Positions 6,235-13,161 of a stretch of 48,404 nt of DNA are shown here, piece by piece. The notes beneath the pieces were generated by a model that worked only from the letters and a program-made list of their open reading frames with translations, was not told the DNA's origin and did not search any database. Origin of the DNA: a virus; IMG/VR virus record IMGVR_UViG_3300044470_000195, positions 1-48,404 of that record; one strand, 5' to 3'. The position numbers and the translations under genes were made by a program. The first letter of the stretch is position 1. Every line of letters starts with the position of its first letter.

Positions 6235-6600
6235 ATGGAAAACTGTATCCCGCGAAAGAAGCGCCTTCCGGTCCTCCGGCCCGGCGGCGGCCTGGCGTAC
6301 CTGGCCTCCCCCGCGGACGTGCGCGAGTTGGGCCGCGCCGGCCTGGCCAAGGTTTATGGCAAGGGGCGCCGGCTCGACGGCTGCGTGCTGTTCGAGGGCC
6401 CCTCGCAGGCCCACGCCGGCACGCGCTACGTGCACGCCCACGAAGTCTCCGAGACATGGACCGATCCTGAGGGCGTGTTGCACTTCCGACCGCACCTCGA
6501 GCCCAACGTCCGCGGAGTCTACGCCTTCAAGAGCATTACCGGACTGGAGCCGGCGATGTTCCGGCAGGTGCAGATCGACTGTTTGAGAAAGGCTGCATGA
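6235..6600 (+). CDS. Hypothetical protein, 121 residues
   Basis: The protein contains RLPVLRPGGGLAYLASPADV near its start and a central LAKVYGKGRRLDGCVLFEGP segment. It ends with FRPHLEPNVRGVYAFKSITG and a short basic tail. It looks like a soluble alpha/beta protein. I do not recognise a family. ATG 6235 is the first in-frame ATG, without a clear ribosome site. Its stop overlaps the start of the 44-residue gene (ATGA), beginning a chain of overlaps that reaches the terminase small subunit. Confidence 0.6.
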   Translation: MENCIPRKKRLPVLRPGGGLAYLASPADVRELGRAGLAKVYGKGRRLDGCVLFEGPSQAHAGTRYVHAHEVSETWTDPEGVLHFRPHLEPNVRGVYAFKSITGLEPAMFRQVQIDCLRKAA

Positions 6601-6731
6601 ACCCGACCAAACGAGCGGAACTCCTCAAAGACCGGCAGGACTACCGGCAGGCTTTGATCCACAAGCGCGAGCGGCTGGAAGAGAAACTCAACCACGTTGA
6701 GCAACAGATCGCCGGCCTAAAGAAGGCGTGA
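6597..6731 (+). CDS. Small coiled-coil protein, 44 residues
   Basis: ATG 6597 overlaps the previous TGA. The product starts MNPTKRAELLKDRQDYRQAL and continues IHKRERLEEKLNHVEQQIAG to LKKA. It is highly charged and forms a likely continuous helix or coiled coil. The overlaps at both ends (ATGA at the start, TGATG at the end) support it as a real gene despite its size. No function is known. Confidence 0.55.
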   Translation: MNPTKRAELLKDRQDYRQALIHKRERLEEKLNHVEQQIAGLKKA

Positions 6732-6952
6732 TGAGCGAACCCCTGATCTCAACTGGAGCAGACTTCGTTCAACGCCTAGGCAGGACACGCTGGGGCCAAG
6801 GACGAAGCGAATCCGCGGCGCGCCGGCGTGCGGAGCGCAACCGCGGCACGCTGCACACACCGCAGCCTGGCCAGCTCATCACCATGAGCCGAGGCGCCGA
6901 CTACCGCGTGGAGCGGGATGGATCTCTCCGGCGCATCCGAATATTTCGATGA
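6731..6952 (+). CDS. Hypothetical basic protein, 73 residues
   Basis: The ATG shares its A with the preceding TGA (TGATG). The product is Arg-rich (RLGRTRWGQGRSESAARRRA and ERNRGTLHTPQPGQL) and ends GADYRVERDGSLRRIRIFR, which looks like a small beta hairpin. It could bind nucleic acid by charge alone, which is inference. The following gene's ATG overlaps its stop. Confidence 0.5.
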   Translation: MSEPLISTGADFVQRLGRTRWGQGRSESAARRRAERNRGTLHTPQPGQLITMSRGADYRVERDGSLRRIRIFR

Positions 6953-7095
6953 GGGCGCGCAACGTACGCGGCAATGTTGGCGGGCGTTTCCTGGCAGAAT
7001 TGCGTAGCATCCCCGATCTTCGCGCGAAGGCGGAGACTTCTACGGCGGCCGTCGCGCCACGGCCGCCTCTCCGCTTCCCGCTCAAGAAAATATGA
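6949..7095 (+). CDS. Small hypothetical protein, 48 residues
   Basis: ATG 6949 overlaps the previous TGA, and its own TGA overlaps the terminase small subunit ATG at 7092 (ATGA at both ends). The product starts MRARNVRGNVGGRFLAELRS, continues IPDLRAKAETSTAAVAPRPP and ends LRFPLKKI. The double overlap is the main evidence. It fills what would otherwise be a 139-base gap. The function is unknown. Confidence 0.5.
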   Translation: MRARNVRGNVGGRFLAELRSIPDLRAKAETSTAAVAPRPPLRFPLKKI

Positions 7096-7649
7096 TCGCG
7101 ACAAACATGTCCGCGAAAAAGCGGAAGGCCATCCTTTTGGTTGCCCAGGGCCTCGCAGCGGTGGAAGTCGCCAAGCGTGTCGGCGGCGCACTGCGCACGA
7201 TCATGTATTGGAAAGCCGACCCCGAGTTCGCAGCGGCCGTCGAAGCGGCCATGCGGCCGTGGCTCGATAAGATCCGCGCGCGCGACGTGGCCGACCGCGA
7301 CAAGCGCCTCGAACGGCTGAACGCCGATCGCCTGCGCCTCATGACCATCAGGGATGAGCGGGCCAACGATCCGCGCGTGCAGGACGTACCGGGCGGCAAA
7401 ACGGGGCTGGTCTACCGCAGCGGAAAGACCAAAAACGGAATCAACGGAATCGAGACCACCGAGGAATTCCGCGTCGATTACCGGATGCTGGCGGAGTTGC
7501 GCGAGATCGAGGAGCAGGCCGCGCGCGAGCTGGGCCAGCGCATAGACAAGCACTTGCACATTCGCAGCTTCCGCGACTTCACGGACGAAGATTTGGACGC
7601 ACTCATCGCGGCAGGCGCCGCGGAATTCGGCGAGGACGCGGGCGCGTAG
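7092..7649 (+). CDS. Terminase small subunit-like protein
   Basis: This 185-residue protein probably recognises phage DNA for packaging. Residues 7-60 (KKRKAILLVAQGLAAVEVAK, then GGALRTIMYWKADPEFAAAV) form a helix-turn-helix unit like those of small terminase subunits. A charged helical middle and a C-terminal helix pair (YRMLAELREIEEQAARELGQ) could provide oligomerisation. Its position before the large subunit supports the call. ATG 7092 overlaps the previous stop, and an in-frame ATG at 7107 is possible. Four genes separate it from the ATPase gene, fewer than expected to be adjacent but not unusual. Confidence 0.65.
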   Translation: MIATNMSAKKRKAILLVAQGLAAVEVAKRVGGALRTIMYWKADPEFAAAVEAAMRPWLDKIRARDVADRDKRLERLNADRLRLMTIRDERANDPRVQDVPGGKTGLVYRSGKTKNGINGIETTEEFRVDYRMLAELREIEEQAARELGQRIDKHLHIRSFRDFTDEDLDALIAAGAAEFGEDAGA

Positions 7650-7724
7650 TATCGAGCGGCCGGAGACCCAGACCGCATGTACCGCAACGCAGTTTTAACC
7701 CACACCAAAAAGGACTTCATCAGC

Positions 7725-8243
7725 ATGGACGCAGTAAACCCCAATCTTTCGCCCGCCGTCACTCACCAGCCGAGCTTGCTGGGCGGCGCCGAGAACATCA
7801 AACTGCTCTTCGACGAGGAGCTGGACAGCCGCCGCGAGACCCTGGCGCGGCAGCGCGCCTGGGAAGCGATTTCGATCGACCAGGCGCAGACCGCCAGCCG
7901 ACGCGCCCAGAACGCCGCCACCATCGATCACGCCATCAACGCCGGCATCGTGCTGGCCGGCCAGGTAGGGACGACCGAAGGCCAGCAGACCGTGAGCCCC
8001 GCAGGGACCGCGGCCAGCGAGGCCGCCAAGGGCGCCGTTGCGGCTGCCGCCGCCGGCGAAGCCGTTAGCGCCGAGGCCGTGACCGCCAACGTCGCGAACC
8101 TGTTCACGTCGCTGACGCCGGTGATCGCCAGCGCATTGGCCGCAGCCATTTCGCAGACCATCGCGGCCCTGGTGCCGGTGGTCGTAACCGCTTCGGGCGG
8201 GGCCTCCACTCCTTCCCAGACCACCAGCAAGCCGTCCGCGTAG
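7725..8243 (+). CDS. Hypothetical Ala-rich protein with hydrophobic C-terminal half
   Basis: ATG 7725 follows AAAAAGGAC at a usable distance. An in-frame ATG at 7677 would add 16 residues. The N-terminal half is helical and charged (LLGGAENIKLLFDEELDSRR and TLARQRAWEAISIDQAQTAS). The C-terminal half is very rich in Ala and Val with long hydrophobic stretches (LFTSLTPVIASALAAAISQT, IAALVPVVVTASGG). It might be membrane-active or a virion component, but no family is recognised. A strong hairpin follows its stop. Confidence 0.55.
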   Translation: MDAVNPNLSPAVTHQPSLLGGAENIKLLFDEELDSRRETLARQRAWEAISIDQAQTASRRAQNAATIDHAINAGIVLAGQVGTTEGQQTVSPAGTAASEAAKGAVAAAAAGEAVSAEAVTANVANLFTSLTPVIASALAAAISQTIAALVPVVVTASGGASTPSQTTSKPSA

Positions 8244-8255
8244 CAGTTCTCCGCG

Positions 8256-8281
8256 GAGGGGCCGGGCAACCCCGGCCCCTC
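8256..8281 (+). terminator. Strong 11-bp hairpin (terminator-like, no T-run)
   Basis: GAGGGGCCGGG (8256-8266) and CCCGGCCCCTC (8271-8281) form a perfect 11-bp stem with loop CAAC, 12 bases after a stop codon. No T-run follows, so it may be a factor-dependent terminator or a processing site between genes. Confidence 0.55.
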
Positions 8282-8311
8282 TCAGGAACAGGGAAAAATA
8301 GGGAAATACCC

Positions 8312-8902
8312 ATGCGCACGCTATTCCTGCTGGCAGTTGCAGCCGTCCTCGGGACGGCCCAAACGACTGCGCCCGCGCCGGCGCCGGCGCCTTCCACCGT
8401 GGCCGATGTACTCAGCTCAGTGAAGCTGCCGACGTATTTGTTTTTGGGCGGCCGGTACGATCAGTTTCTCGGCGCGAATATCGTCGGGTCGGCCATCGTT
8501 CCTGAATCGCAGTCAACCGGCATGTTCGGAACGTTGACGTTCAAGGTGTCGCCTATAGGCTACACGGACCCCACGAGCAAAAAGACCGGCTACCTGCTGG
8601 GGTATTCCGCGAGCGCCGGCCAGTGCAAGCAGCTTTATCCAACCCCCGGCACGGCCGGTAAAAACGTGATCCTTTTGTGCGCGGACGTGGGTGCGACTTT
8701 CAGCGCTACGTCTGTGCCATCGAGCGGAACTACCGTCAACTTCACCGGCTCGGTCTCACCTGGTTACATGCGACAACTGAATTCTCACTTCGCCGTAGGC
8801 GGCCTGCTGCGGCTCTCCTATATCGCCGGCGCCGGGCCGGGCGGAAGCGGAGCGCTTGACGTTGCCCCTGAGGCTGGAATCATCTGGAAGCCTGGGCCAT
8901 AA
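8312..8902 (+). CDS. Secreted hypothetical protein with signal peptide
   Basis: The 196-residue product starts with a clear signal peptide (MRTLFLLAVAAVLGTAQTT) and a Pro/Ala linker. A beta-rich body with many Gly, Ser and Thr follows (LPTYLFLGGRYDQFLGANIV, YLLGYSASAGQCKQLYPTPG, NSHFAVGGLLRLSYIAGAGP). The alternating pattern resembles a small beta-barrel or other beta-sandwich, and two Cys could pair outside the cytoplasm. GGGAAATA precedes the ATG. Phage genes for exported proteins may affect the host envelope, but nothing specific can be said here. Confidence 0.65.
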   Translation: MRTLFLLAVAAVLGTAQTTAPAPAPAPSTVADVLSSVKLPTYLFLGGRYDQFLGANIVGSAIVPESQSTGMFGTLTFKVSPIGYTDPTSKKTGYLLGYSASAGQCKQLYPTPGTAGKNVILLCADVGATFSATSVPSSGTTVNFTGSVSPGYMRQLNSHFAVGGLLRLSYIAGAGPGGSGALDVAPEAGIIWKPGP

Positions 8903-8909
8903 TAGGCCC

Positions 8910-9029
8910 ATGCGCTACCTGCTCGACAAGTTACTCTCTTTCGTTTCGCGCCTGCTGTACGGGGGAGTGGATCCCGACTCGACCAACAGGCGCATGGCAG
9001 CCGTGCTGCCGGACCAGCGACCCAAATGA
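8910..9029 (+). CDS. Small hypothetical protein, 39 residues
   Basis: ATG 8910 starts seven bases after the previous stop, and the TGA overlaps the next ATG (ATGA at 9026). The product MRYLLDKLLSFVSRLLYGGV followed by DPDSTNRRMAAVLPDQRPK has an amphipathic or membrane-surface helix at the N-terminus. The overlap and helix pattern support a real gene. The function is unknown. Confidence 0.5.
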   Translation: MRYLLDKLLSFVSRLLYGGVDPDSTNRRMAAVLPDQRPK

Positions 9030-9328
9030 AGCTCACAGACGCGCGGCTGAACGTAGATCGGGAGACGGGCGCCTGGTCCGCCTCACCCAATCAGCCCGCG
9101 GCGCCGTACATCCGCTTCGAACGGCAGGCCCTCCAGCCCGGCGACACCTACGCTGTGGTGAGGCCGGACGGCTGCACTACCGGCGCGCGCGCTGCGTTCC
9201 CGGCCGGACAGACGCACCAGGTGATTGCCATCCTGCACCGGGCGGACGGCTCGGAGTTGGGCGCGCCGCACTACGGGGCCGATGGCGTTCCGGTGGATAA
9301 CCTGCCAGGCTATGACCTAACCCTATGA
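9026..9328 (+). CDS. Hypothetical protein, 100 residues
   Basis: The product reads MKLTDARLNVDRETGAWSAS, then a beta-rich body (YIRFERQALQPGDTYAVVRP, HQVIAILHRADGSELGAPHY). It looks like a small all-beta protein. Its ATG overlaps the stop of the 39-residue gene. The large-terminase ATPase gene starts 22 bases after it. No family is recognised. Confidence 0.6.
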   Translation: MKLTDARLNVDRETGAWSASPNQPAAPYIRFERQALQPGDTYAVVRPDGCTTGARAAFPAGQTHQVIAILHRADGSELGAPHYGADGVPVDNLPGYDLTL

Positions 9329-9350
9329 GCGACTTCCGACCGACAAATGC

Positions 9351-10124
9351 ATGAGCGCGGTAGCCGCGGACGACCGAGCGCAGCGGGAGCGCAAGGCCAA
9401 CACCTACGCCAATATTTACAGGCAGCGCCGGGGCGAGCGCGAGGAGAGCAAGCGCCGAGCCGAAGAGCACCTGGCCGAGTTCATCCGCCAGGGCTGGCAC
9501 GTGTTGGAGCCGAGCACGCCGTACGTGCACGGCTGGCACATCGACGCCATGTGCGAGCACCTGGAGGCCGTTTCCAAAGGGTGGATCCGTAACCTGCTCG
9601 TCAACGTGCCGCCGCGGCACATGAAGAGCCTGGCCGTCTCTGTGTTCTGGCCGTGCTGGGAATGGGCGCTTCGCCCGGAACTGCGCTACCTCTACACGTC
9701 GTATGCGCAATCATTGAGCACGCGCGATTCGCTGAAGTGCCGGCGCCTGATCCAAAGCGACTGGTACAAGCAGAATTGGGGCAATCGTGTCGAGCTATGC
9801 AGCGACATGAACCTGAAGACGCGGTTTGATAACAGCGCGACGGGCTACCGGCTGGCCAGTTCGGTAGGCGGCTCGCTGACGGGTGAGGGCGGCGATCGCC
9901 TGGTGGCGGACGATCCGCACAACGTCAAAGAGCGCGAGAGCGACACCATTCGCGAGAGTGTGATTCAGTGGTGGAACGAGGTCATGTCCACCCGCGGAAA
10001 CGATCCTAAGACCGTGGCCCGCGTGGTGGTGATGCAGCGAATTCACGAGCTGGACCTAAGTGGCTACTTGTTAGAAAAGGGAGGCTACGAGCATCTGTGC
10101 CTGCCGGCGGAGTACGAAGAATGA
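9351..10124 (+). CDS. Terminase large subunit, ATPase half (split gene)
   Basis: This 257-residue protein is the packaging motor ATPase half. It has a Walker A-like PPRHMKS within LLVNVPPRHMKSLAVSVFWP, a Walker B-like DRLVADDPHN and a GGSLTGEGGDRL segment typical of phage terminases. It stops at LCLPAEYEE, the point where the family normally continues into an IGW.DPR segment and the nuclease domain. That continuation is found at 11373-13152, beyond about 1.25 kb of other frames. The stop codon overlaps another ATG (ATGAGCG), which looks like a settled gene boundary rather than a fresh break. How the halves assemble is unknown. Confidence 0.9.
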   Translation: MSAVAADDRAQRERKANTYANIYRQRRGEREESKRRAEEHLAEFIRQGWHVLEPSTPYVHGWHIDAMCEHLEAVSKGWIRNLLVNVPPRHMKSLAVSVFWPCWEWALRPELRYLYTSYAQSLSTRDSLKCRRLIQSDWYKQNWGNRVELCSDMNLKTRFDNSATGYRLASSVGGSLTGEGGDRLVADDPHNVKERESDTIRESVIQWWNEVMSTRGNDPKTVARVVVMQRIHELDLSGYLLEKGGYEHLCLPAEYEE

Positions 10125-10279
10125 GCGCCCCACTGGCCGCGCGCGCGTGGCTGGCTTACCTGTTTTGCGTCTCCATGGAACCCTGGGAGCAGCAATGGGA
10201 ACTGGAGAAGATACACCGACAGCCACAGAACACCCCGCCACGGACTACGGTCTCACATCCCTCGGAGTACCAGGGATGA
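10121..10279 (+). CDS. Hypothetical small protein, 52 residues
   Basis: The ATG overlaps the terminase ATPase stop (ATGA). The product begins MSAPLAARAWLAYLFCVSME with a short hydrophobic stretch and ends in a polar tail (PPRTTVSHPSEYQG). The support is only the overlap and moderate composition. It could instead be non-coding spacer left by the rearrangement that split the terminase. Confidence 0.35.
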   Translation: MSAPLAARAWLAYLFCVSMEPWEQQWELEKIHRQPQNTPPRTTVSHPSEYQG

Positions 10280-10307
10280 ACCGGGTCATGATTTGAGCCA
10301 AGTATAT

Positions 10308-10472
10308 ATGAACTACGCCTCGCACCACTTCGCGACCGCGCGCCTCGGCGGCGATCCAGGCGCGCCGCCCGAGTTCGTCCGCTACTGTTCTGAGTGCGGT
10401 TGCCTTGACCGCGGCGACCCGGCCGAGTTCCCCGAGTTGGAGTATCCGGCCTGCGAGACAATGGTCCCATGA
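10308..10472 (+). CDS. Small protein with CxxC, 54 residues
   Basis: The product is MNYASHHFATARLGGDPGAP, then PEFVRYCSECGCLDRGDPAE and FPELEYPACETMVP. The C-S-E-C pair plus two more Cys suggests a small zinc or redox site. Its stop overlaps the next ATG (ATGA at 10469). An A+T-rich AAGTATATATG leads into the start, without a clear ribosome site. No family is recognised. Confidence 0.5.
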   Translation: MNYASHHFATARLGGDPGAPPEFVRYCSECGCLDRGDPAEFPELEYPACETMVP

Positions 10473-10870
10473 ACAGACGAACTCTTTTGGCGCTGCTTCC
10501 GGCGGCGCTGACAACGCGCGTGTTCGGCCGCGCCGCGAAGTTACCCGAGAGCCACGAGATACTGCGCTCCTTCGATGCCCGCGACTGGGCGAAGGCCTTT
10601 GTAGCGCACGTCGAACAGAAACCGGCGATCGCCACTGACCCGGAAACCATGACGGGCTGGTTCGCTAATGCCCTGATGCGTGGTTGGGACGAACACACCG
10701 AGGCGCTCAGGCGCGACGCGGCTGCGCTAGTGACGCCGTTCGATCTGGAACGCGAAGAGATCCGCGGCGCCGTAGCGCGCGGCTGGTGCGCCCCGCCTAA
10801 CGCGCATAAGGCAATGGATTGCGACCTGGCGGAAGCCATCGCGCAGGAAGTTCTGAAGCTACGGGTGTGA
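10469..10870 (+). CDS. Conserved-looking phage protein, 133 residues
   Basis: The N-terminus MNRRTLLALLPAALTTRVFG resembles a secretion or membrane signal. The body contains DARDWAKAFVAHVEQKPAIA and TMTGWFANALMRGWDEH, a pattern I associate with small phage proteins carrying a GWFANA.M.G(Y/W)D motif. The function is unknown. Both ends overlap neighbours (ATGA at the start, GTGA at the end), so it is a settled part of the operon inserted between the two terminase halves. Confidence 0.6.
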   Translation: MNRRTLLALLPAALTTRVFGRAAKLPESHEILRSFDARDWAKAFVAHVEQKPAIATDPETMTGWFANALMRGWDEHTEALRRDAAALVTPFDLEREEIRGAVARGWCAPPNAHKAMDCDLAEAIAQEVLKLRV

Positions 10871-11151
10871 GGTTTCTCCGCCGCCTCTACCTTAGCGCCG
10901 CGATCGCGCTGGCCGGCATCTTCGAACGGCCGGCGCCGGCGCTCATCGAGCCGCCCATCGAGCAGGACTACGATTCGCGCCTCGAAGTCACGGTAACAGT
11001 GCAGGCGCGCCACACCGCGCCCGTGCCCGCGGCGCTGCTGGCGCAGTATCACGCGCAGGCCGAGGAGTTCTGGGAAGAGCACTACCGCGGGCTGCCCGAG
11101 GAACTGGCAGCCGTGACGCGGCGCGTGCGCGAGCGGGCGTGCGGCTGGTAG
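10867..11151 (+). CDS. Membrane-anchored hypothetical protein, 94 residues
   Basis: The GTG start at 10867 overlaps the previous TGA. Residues 1-27 (VRFLRRLYLSAAIALAGIFE) look like a positive-inside transmembrane anchor or signal. A Pro-rich segment, a beta strand pair (SRLEVTVTVQARH) and a charged helix (LLAQYHAQAEEFWEEHYRGL) follow. An in-frame start at 10819 is unlikely because of the overlap evidence. The function is unknown. Confidence 0.5.
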   Translation: MRFLRRLYLSAAIALAGIFERPAPALIEPPIEQDYDSRLEVTVTVQARHTAPVPAALLAQYHAQAEEFWEEHYRGLPEELAAVTRRVRERACGW

Positions 11152-11422
11152 AAGTCACGCGGCGCGCGGCCGGTTCTAATTCCGAACGGGGGCGCTCCAA
11201 CTCGATCACGTCCATGGCGCGGATGAAGCCTGCGGACCGCACGGGAAGAATAGTTGGAAGCGGCCACGGGGCGGGCAGCCACTGTATTTGGAAATCATAG
11301 CCGGAAAGCACGACCTGTCGGAATTTCAGATTCTGTGCGCCAACTGCAACACCATCAAGATGTACGAACTCAATGAATTCGGCCGATACAAACAAAAGAA
11401 AAACAAGCATCGGGTGGAGTGA
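11139..11422 (+). pseudogene. HNH endonuclease, apparently frameshifted
   Basis: The frame open from 11180 to 11422 reads FRTGALQLDHVHGADEACGP, HGKNSWKRPRGGQPLYLEII, AGKHDLSEFQILCANCNTIK and on to HRVE. LDHVHG and the C-A-N-C pair are hallmarks of small HNH nucleases. No start codon exists in that frame, because an in-frame TAA lies at 11177. A GTG at 11139 opens VRLVEVTRRAAGSNSERG in another frame. Joining the two needs a -1 shift near the GGGGG run at 11088-11092 plus 100, that is 11188-11192. HNH proteins beside terminases assist packaging in HK97-like phages. Here it may be decayed, or the base count of the run may be wrong. Confidence 0.6.
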
Positions 11423-11468
11423 CCCCAGGACGGAGGCCGGCCAGCTACTCTGGCCGGCTCGATTTCGG
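11373..11468 (+). other. Upstream-frame start of the terminase nuclease half
   Basis: From ATG 11373 this frame reads MNSADTNKRKTSIGWSDPRT then EAGQLLWPARF, which is the conserved linker expected before the nuclease domain. After F (TTT, 11463-11465) the natural continuation GPVELEELKRSLGPYG lies in the +1 frame. Skipping the C at 11466 restores it. TTT-C followed by the Arg codon CGG would allow tRNA-Phe to slip from TTT to TTC. A single-base indel is the plain alternative. Confidence 0.65.
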
Positions 11469-13152
11469 CCCCGTCGAGCTAGAGGAGCTGAAGCGGTCCC
11501 TCGGCCCGTACGGCGCCGCCGGCCAGCTTCAACAGCGGCCGTCGCCATCGACCGGCGGCGTGTTCCAGCGGCATTGGTGGCGCTATTGGCAGCCCGCCGG
11601 CGCGAACCTCGGCCCCGTCCCGGTCAAGCGGCCGGATGGCTCGATTGCCATGGTGGAGGCTATCCCGTTGCCTCCGCTGGATGAGGAATTGCACTCCTGG
11701 GATATGTCCTACCGGGACCTCAAGGAGTCGGATTTCGTCGTCGGGCAGCATTGGGGCAGGGCGGCGGCCCGCAAGTTCCTTCTGCACCAGGTCAAGGGGC
11801 GTTGGGACTTCCCGCGCACCTGCAACGAGTTTAAGAAGTTCAGCGAAGATTGGCCGGTAGGCGCCAAGCTGGTAGAGAATGCCGCCAACGGCCCCGGTAT
11901 CATCTGGGCGCTGGAGGCGACCGTGCCGGGCATCATCGCGGTTCCCCCGATCGGCTCGAAGGAAGCCCGCGCCGCCGCGGTCTCGCCCCAAGCGGAGGCC
12001 GGCAACGTCTTCTTGCCGCATCCGGCGATCGCGCCGTGGGTGGCGGAGTTCATCGATGAAGCATCGACGTTTCCCAAGGGCGCACACGATGACCAGGTGG
12101 ATGCGTTGTCCCAGGCCTTGAACCGGCTGAACCGCGCCGACGTTCTCCGGATGTTCCCCGAGTTCCGCGCGAATCCACGCCAAGGCGAACCGCCCGAAGC
12201 GCTGCACGTGATTGCGCCGGTGCGGCTGGAGGGCTGGTGGCAGCGTTGGATAGGGATCGCTTCCGGCCCGGCCGGCATGTCGATTGTGTGGCTCTGCCAG
12301 GCTCCCTCCGGGCAATTGCATCTGTACCGGGAGTGGTGTGGACCGGGGGCCGGCGAAGAACTGGGCGCGCGCCTGGCGGAGCAATCGCTCCAGGAAATGG
12401 AGAACACGCGGATATTGACCGCGTTTCTCGCGCCGGAATACTTCGACCCTTCGGCGGCGGGGAAGAGCCTGGCGCGTGAAATTGCGCATGGCGTCGAAGC
12501 GGTGACCGGCTCCGAGTCCGCATTCACCTTCGAGCACACCGAAGAAGAACGGCGGATGGACCGGGATCAGGCCTGGCTTTCGCTGGAGACGCGGAGGCGC
12601 AAGGCCGCGAAAGCGAAATTGCTGCTGCGTGCGGCCGATGGCGAGCGCGCCGGCGGCTGGGAATATCTCCACGGGCTGCTACGCTGGTGGCCGTTGTATC
12701 AGACGGAACCGATACCCTTCGACCGCGACACCGCTCTGATGTTGCAGCAGGAAAGCCAGGAGCGATACGACGAGTATCTCCGGCACGTGGCCGGCGACCC
12801 GGCGCAGGAGACGCTACCGGGCCTGGTGATCTGGGACGAATGCCCGCTGGTGGCGCACGCGCTGAGCGCCCTGGTGCGCGACGAGAAGAAAGCCGACGCC
12901 GCGCTACCCCGCCTGCTGCCGGCCGAAGCGCTGCTGACGGCCTTAATGGGGCACCGCGCCAAGGCGGAGATGCGGCCGCCCGTGGAGGCCTACACGGCCC
13001 AGCGCCTGGAAGAGTTGCAAAAGCGCGTGCAGCATCCCAACGCGCAGCAGATCCACATGGCCGCGACTAAGGCCGAGGTGGACTGGAAACAGAAGTTCGG
13101 CCAGCGCAAGGGCTGGAACTTTTCGCGATTGGGATCCAAGCCAAGGAAATAG
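11419..13152 (+). CDS. Terminase large subunit, nuclease half with an extra C-terminal region
   Basis: As an uninterrupted frame from GTG 11419 this encodes 577 residues; the true start is probably ATG 11373 with a +1 shift. Residues 15-50 carry the linker GPVELEELKRSLGPYGAAGQ. The nuclease domain follows, with Asp95 (SWDMSYRD), Glu153 (LVENAANGPG) and Asp224/Asp228 (HDDQVDALSQ) as metal ligands. Normal family members stop near residue 240. Here about 340 residues follow that resemble a second terminase nuclease: IGIASGPAGMSIVWL at 278-292, LHLYREW, and a late LVIWDECPLVAHALSALVRD segment. The aspartate usual in the first motif is replaced (IASG), so that copy is probably inactive. It may be a structural or regulatory part. 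Confidence 0.85.
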   Translation: MTPGRRPASYSGRLDFGPVELEELKRSLGPYGAAGQLQQRPSPSTGGVFQRHWWRYWQPAGANLGPVPVKRPDGSIAMVEAIPLPPLDEELHSWDMSYRDLKESDFVVGQHWGRAAARKFLLHQVKGRWDFPRTCNEFKKFSEDWPVGAKLVENAANGPGIIWALEATVPGIIAVPPIGSKEARAAAVSPQAEAGNVFLPHPAIAPWVAEFIDEASTFPKGAHDDQVDALSQALNRLNRADVLRMFPEFRANPRQGEPPEALHVIAPVRLEGWWQRWIGIASGPAGMSIVWLCQAPSGQLHLYREWCGPGAGEELGARLAEQSLQEMENTRILTAFLAPEYFDPSAAGKSLAREIAHGVEAVTGSESAFTFEHTEEERRMDRDQAWLSLETRRRKAAKAKLLLRAADGERAGGWEYLHGLLRWWPLYQTEPIPFDRDTALMLQQESQERYDEYLRHVAGDPAQETLPGLVIWDECPLVAHALSALVRDEKKADAALPRLLPAEALLTALMGHRAKAEMRPPVEAYTAQRLEELQKRVQHPNAQQIHMAATKAEVDWKQKFGQRKGWNFSRLGSKPRK

Positions 13153-13161
13153 GAGTCTACA

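Noticed and set aside
10125-11418. Group I intron splitting the terminase
   Set aside because: The segment contains small genes with stop/start overlaps and no visible intron core. The HNH frame ends inside the downstream coding region rather than before it. RT-PCR would settle it.
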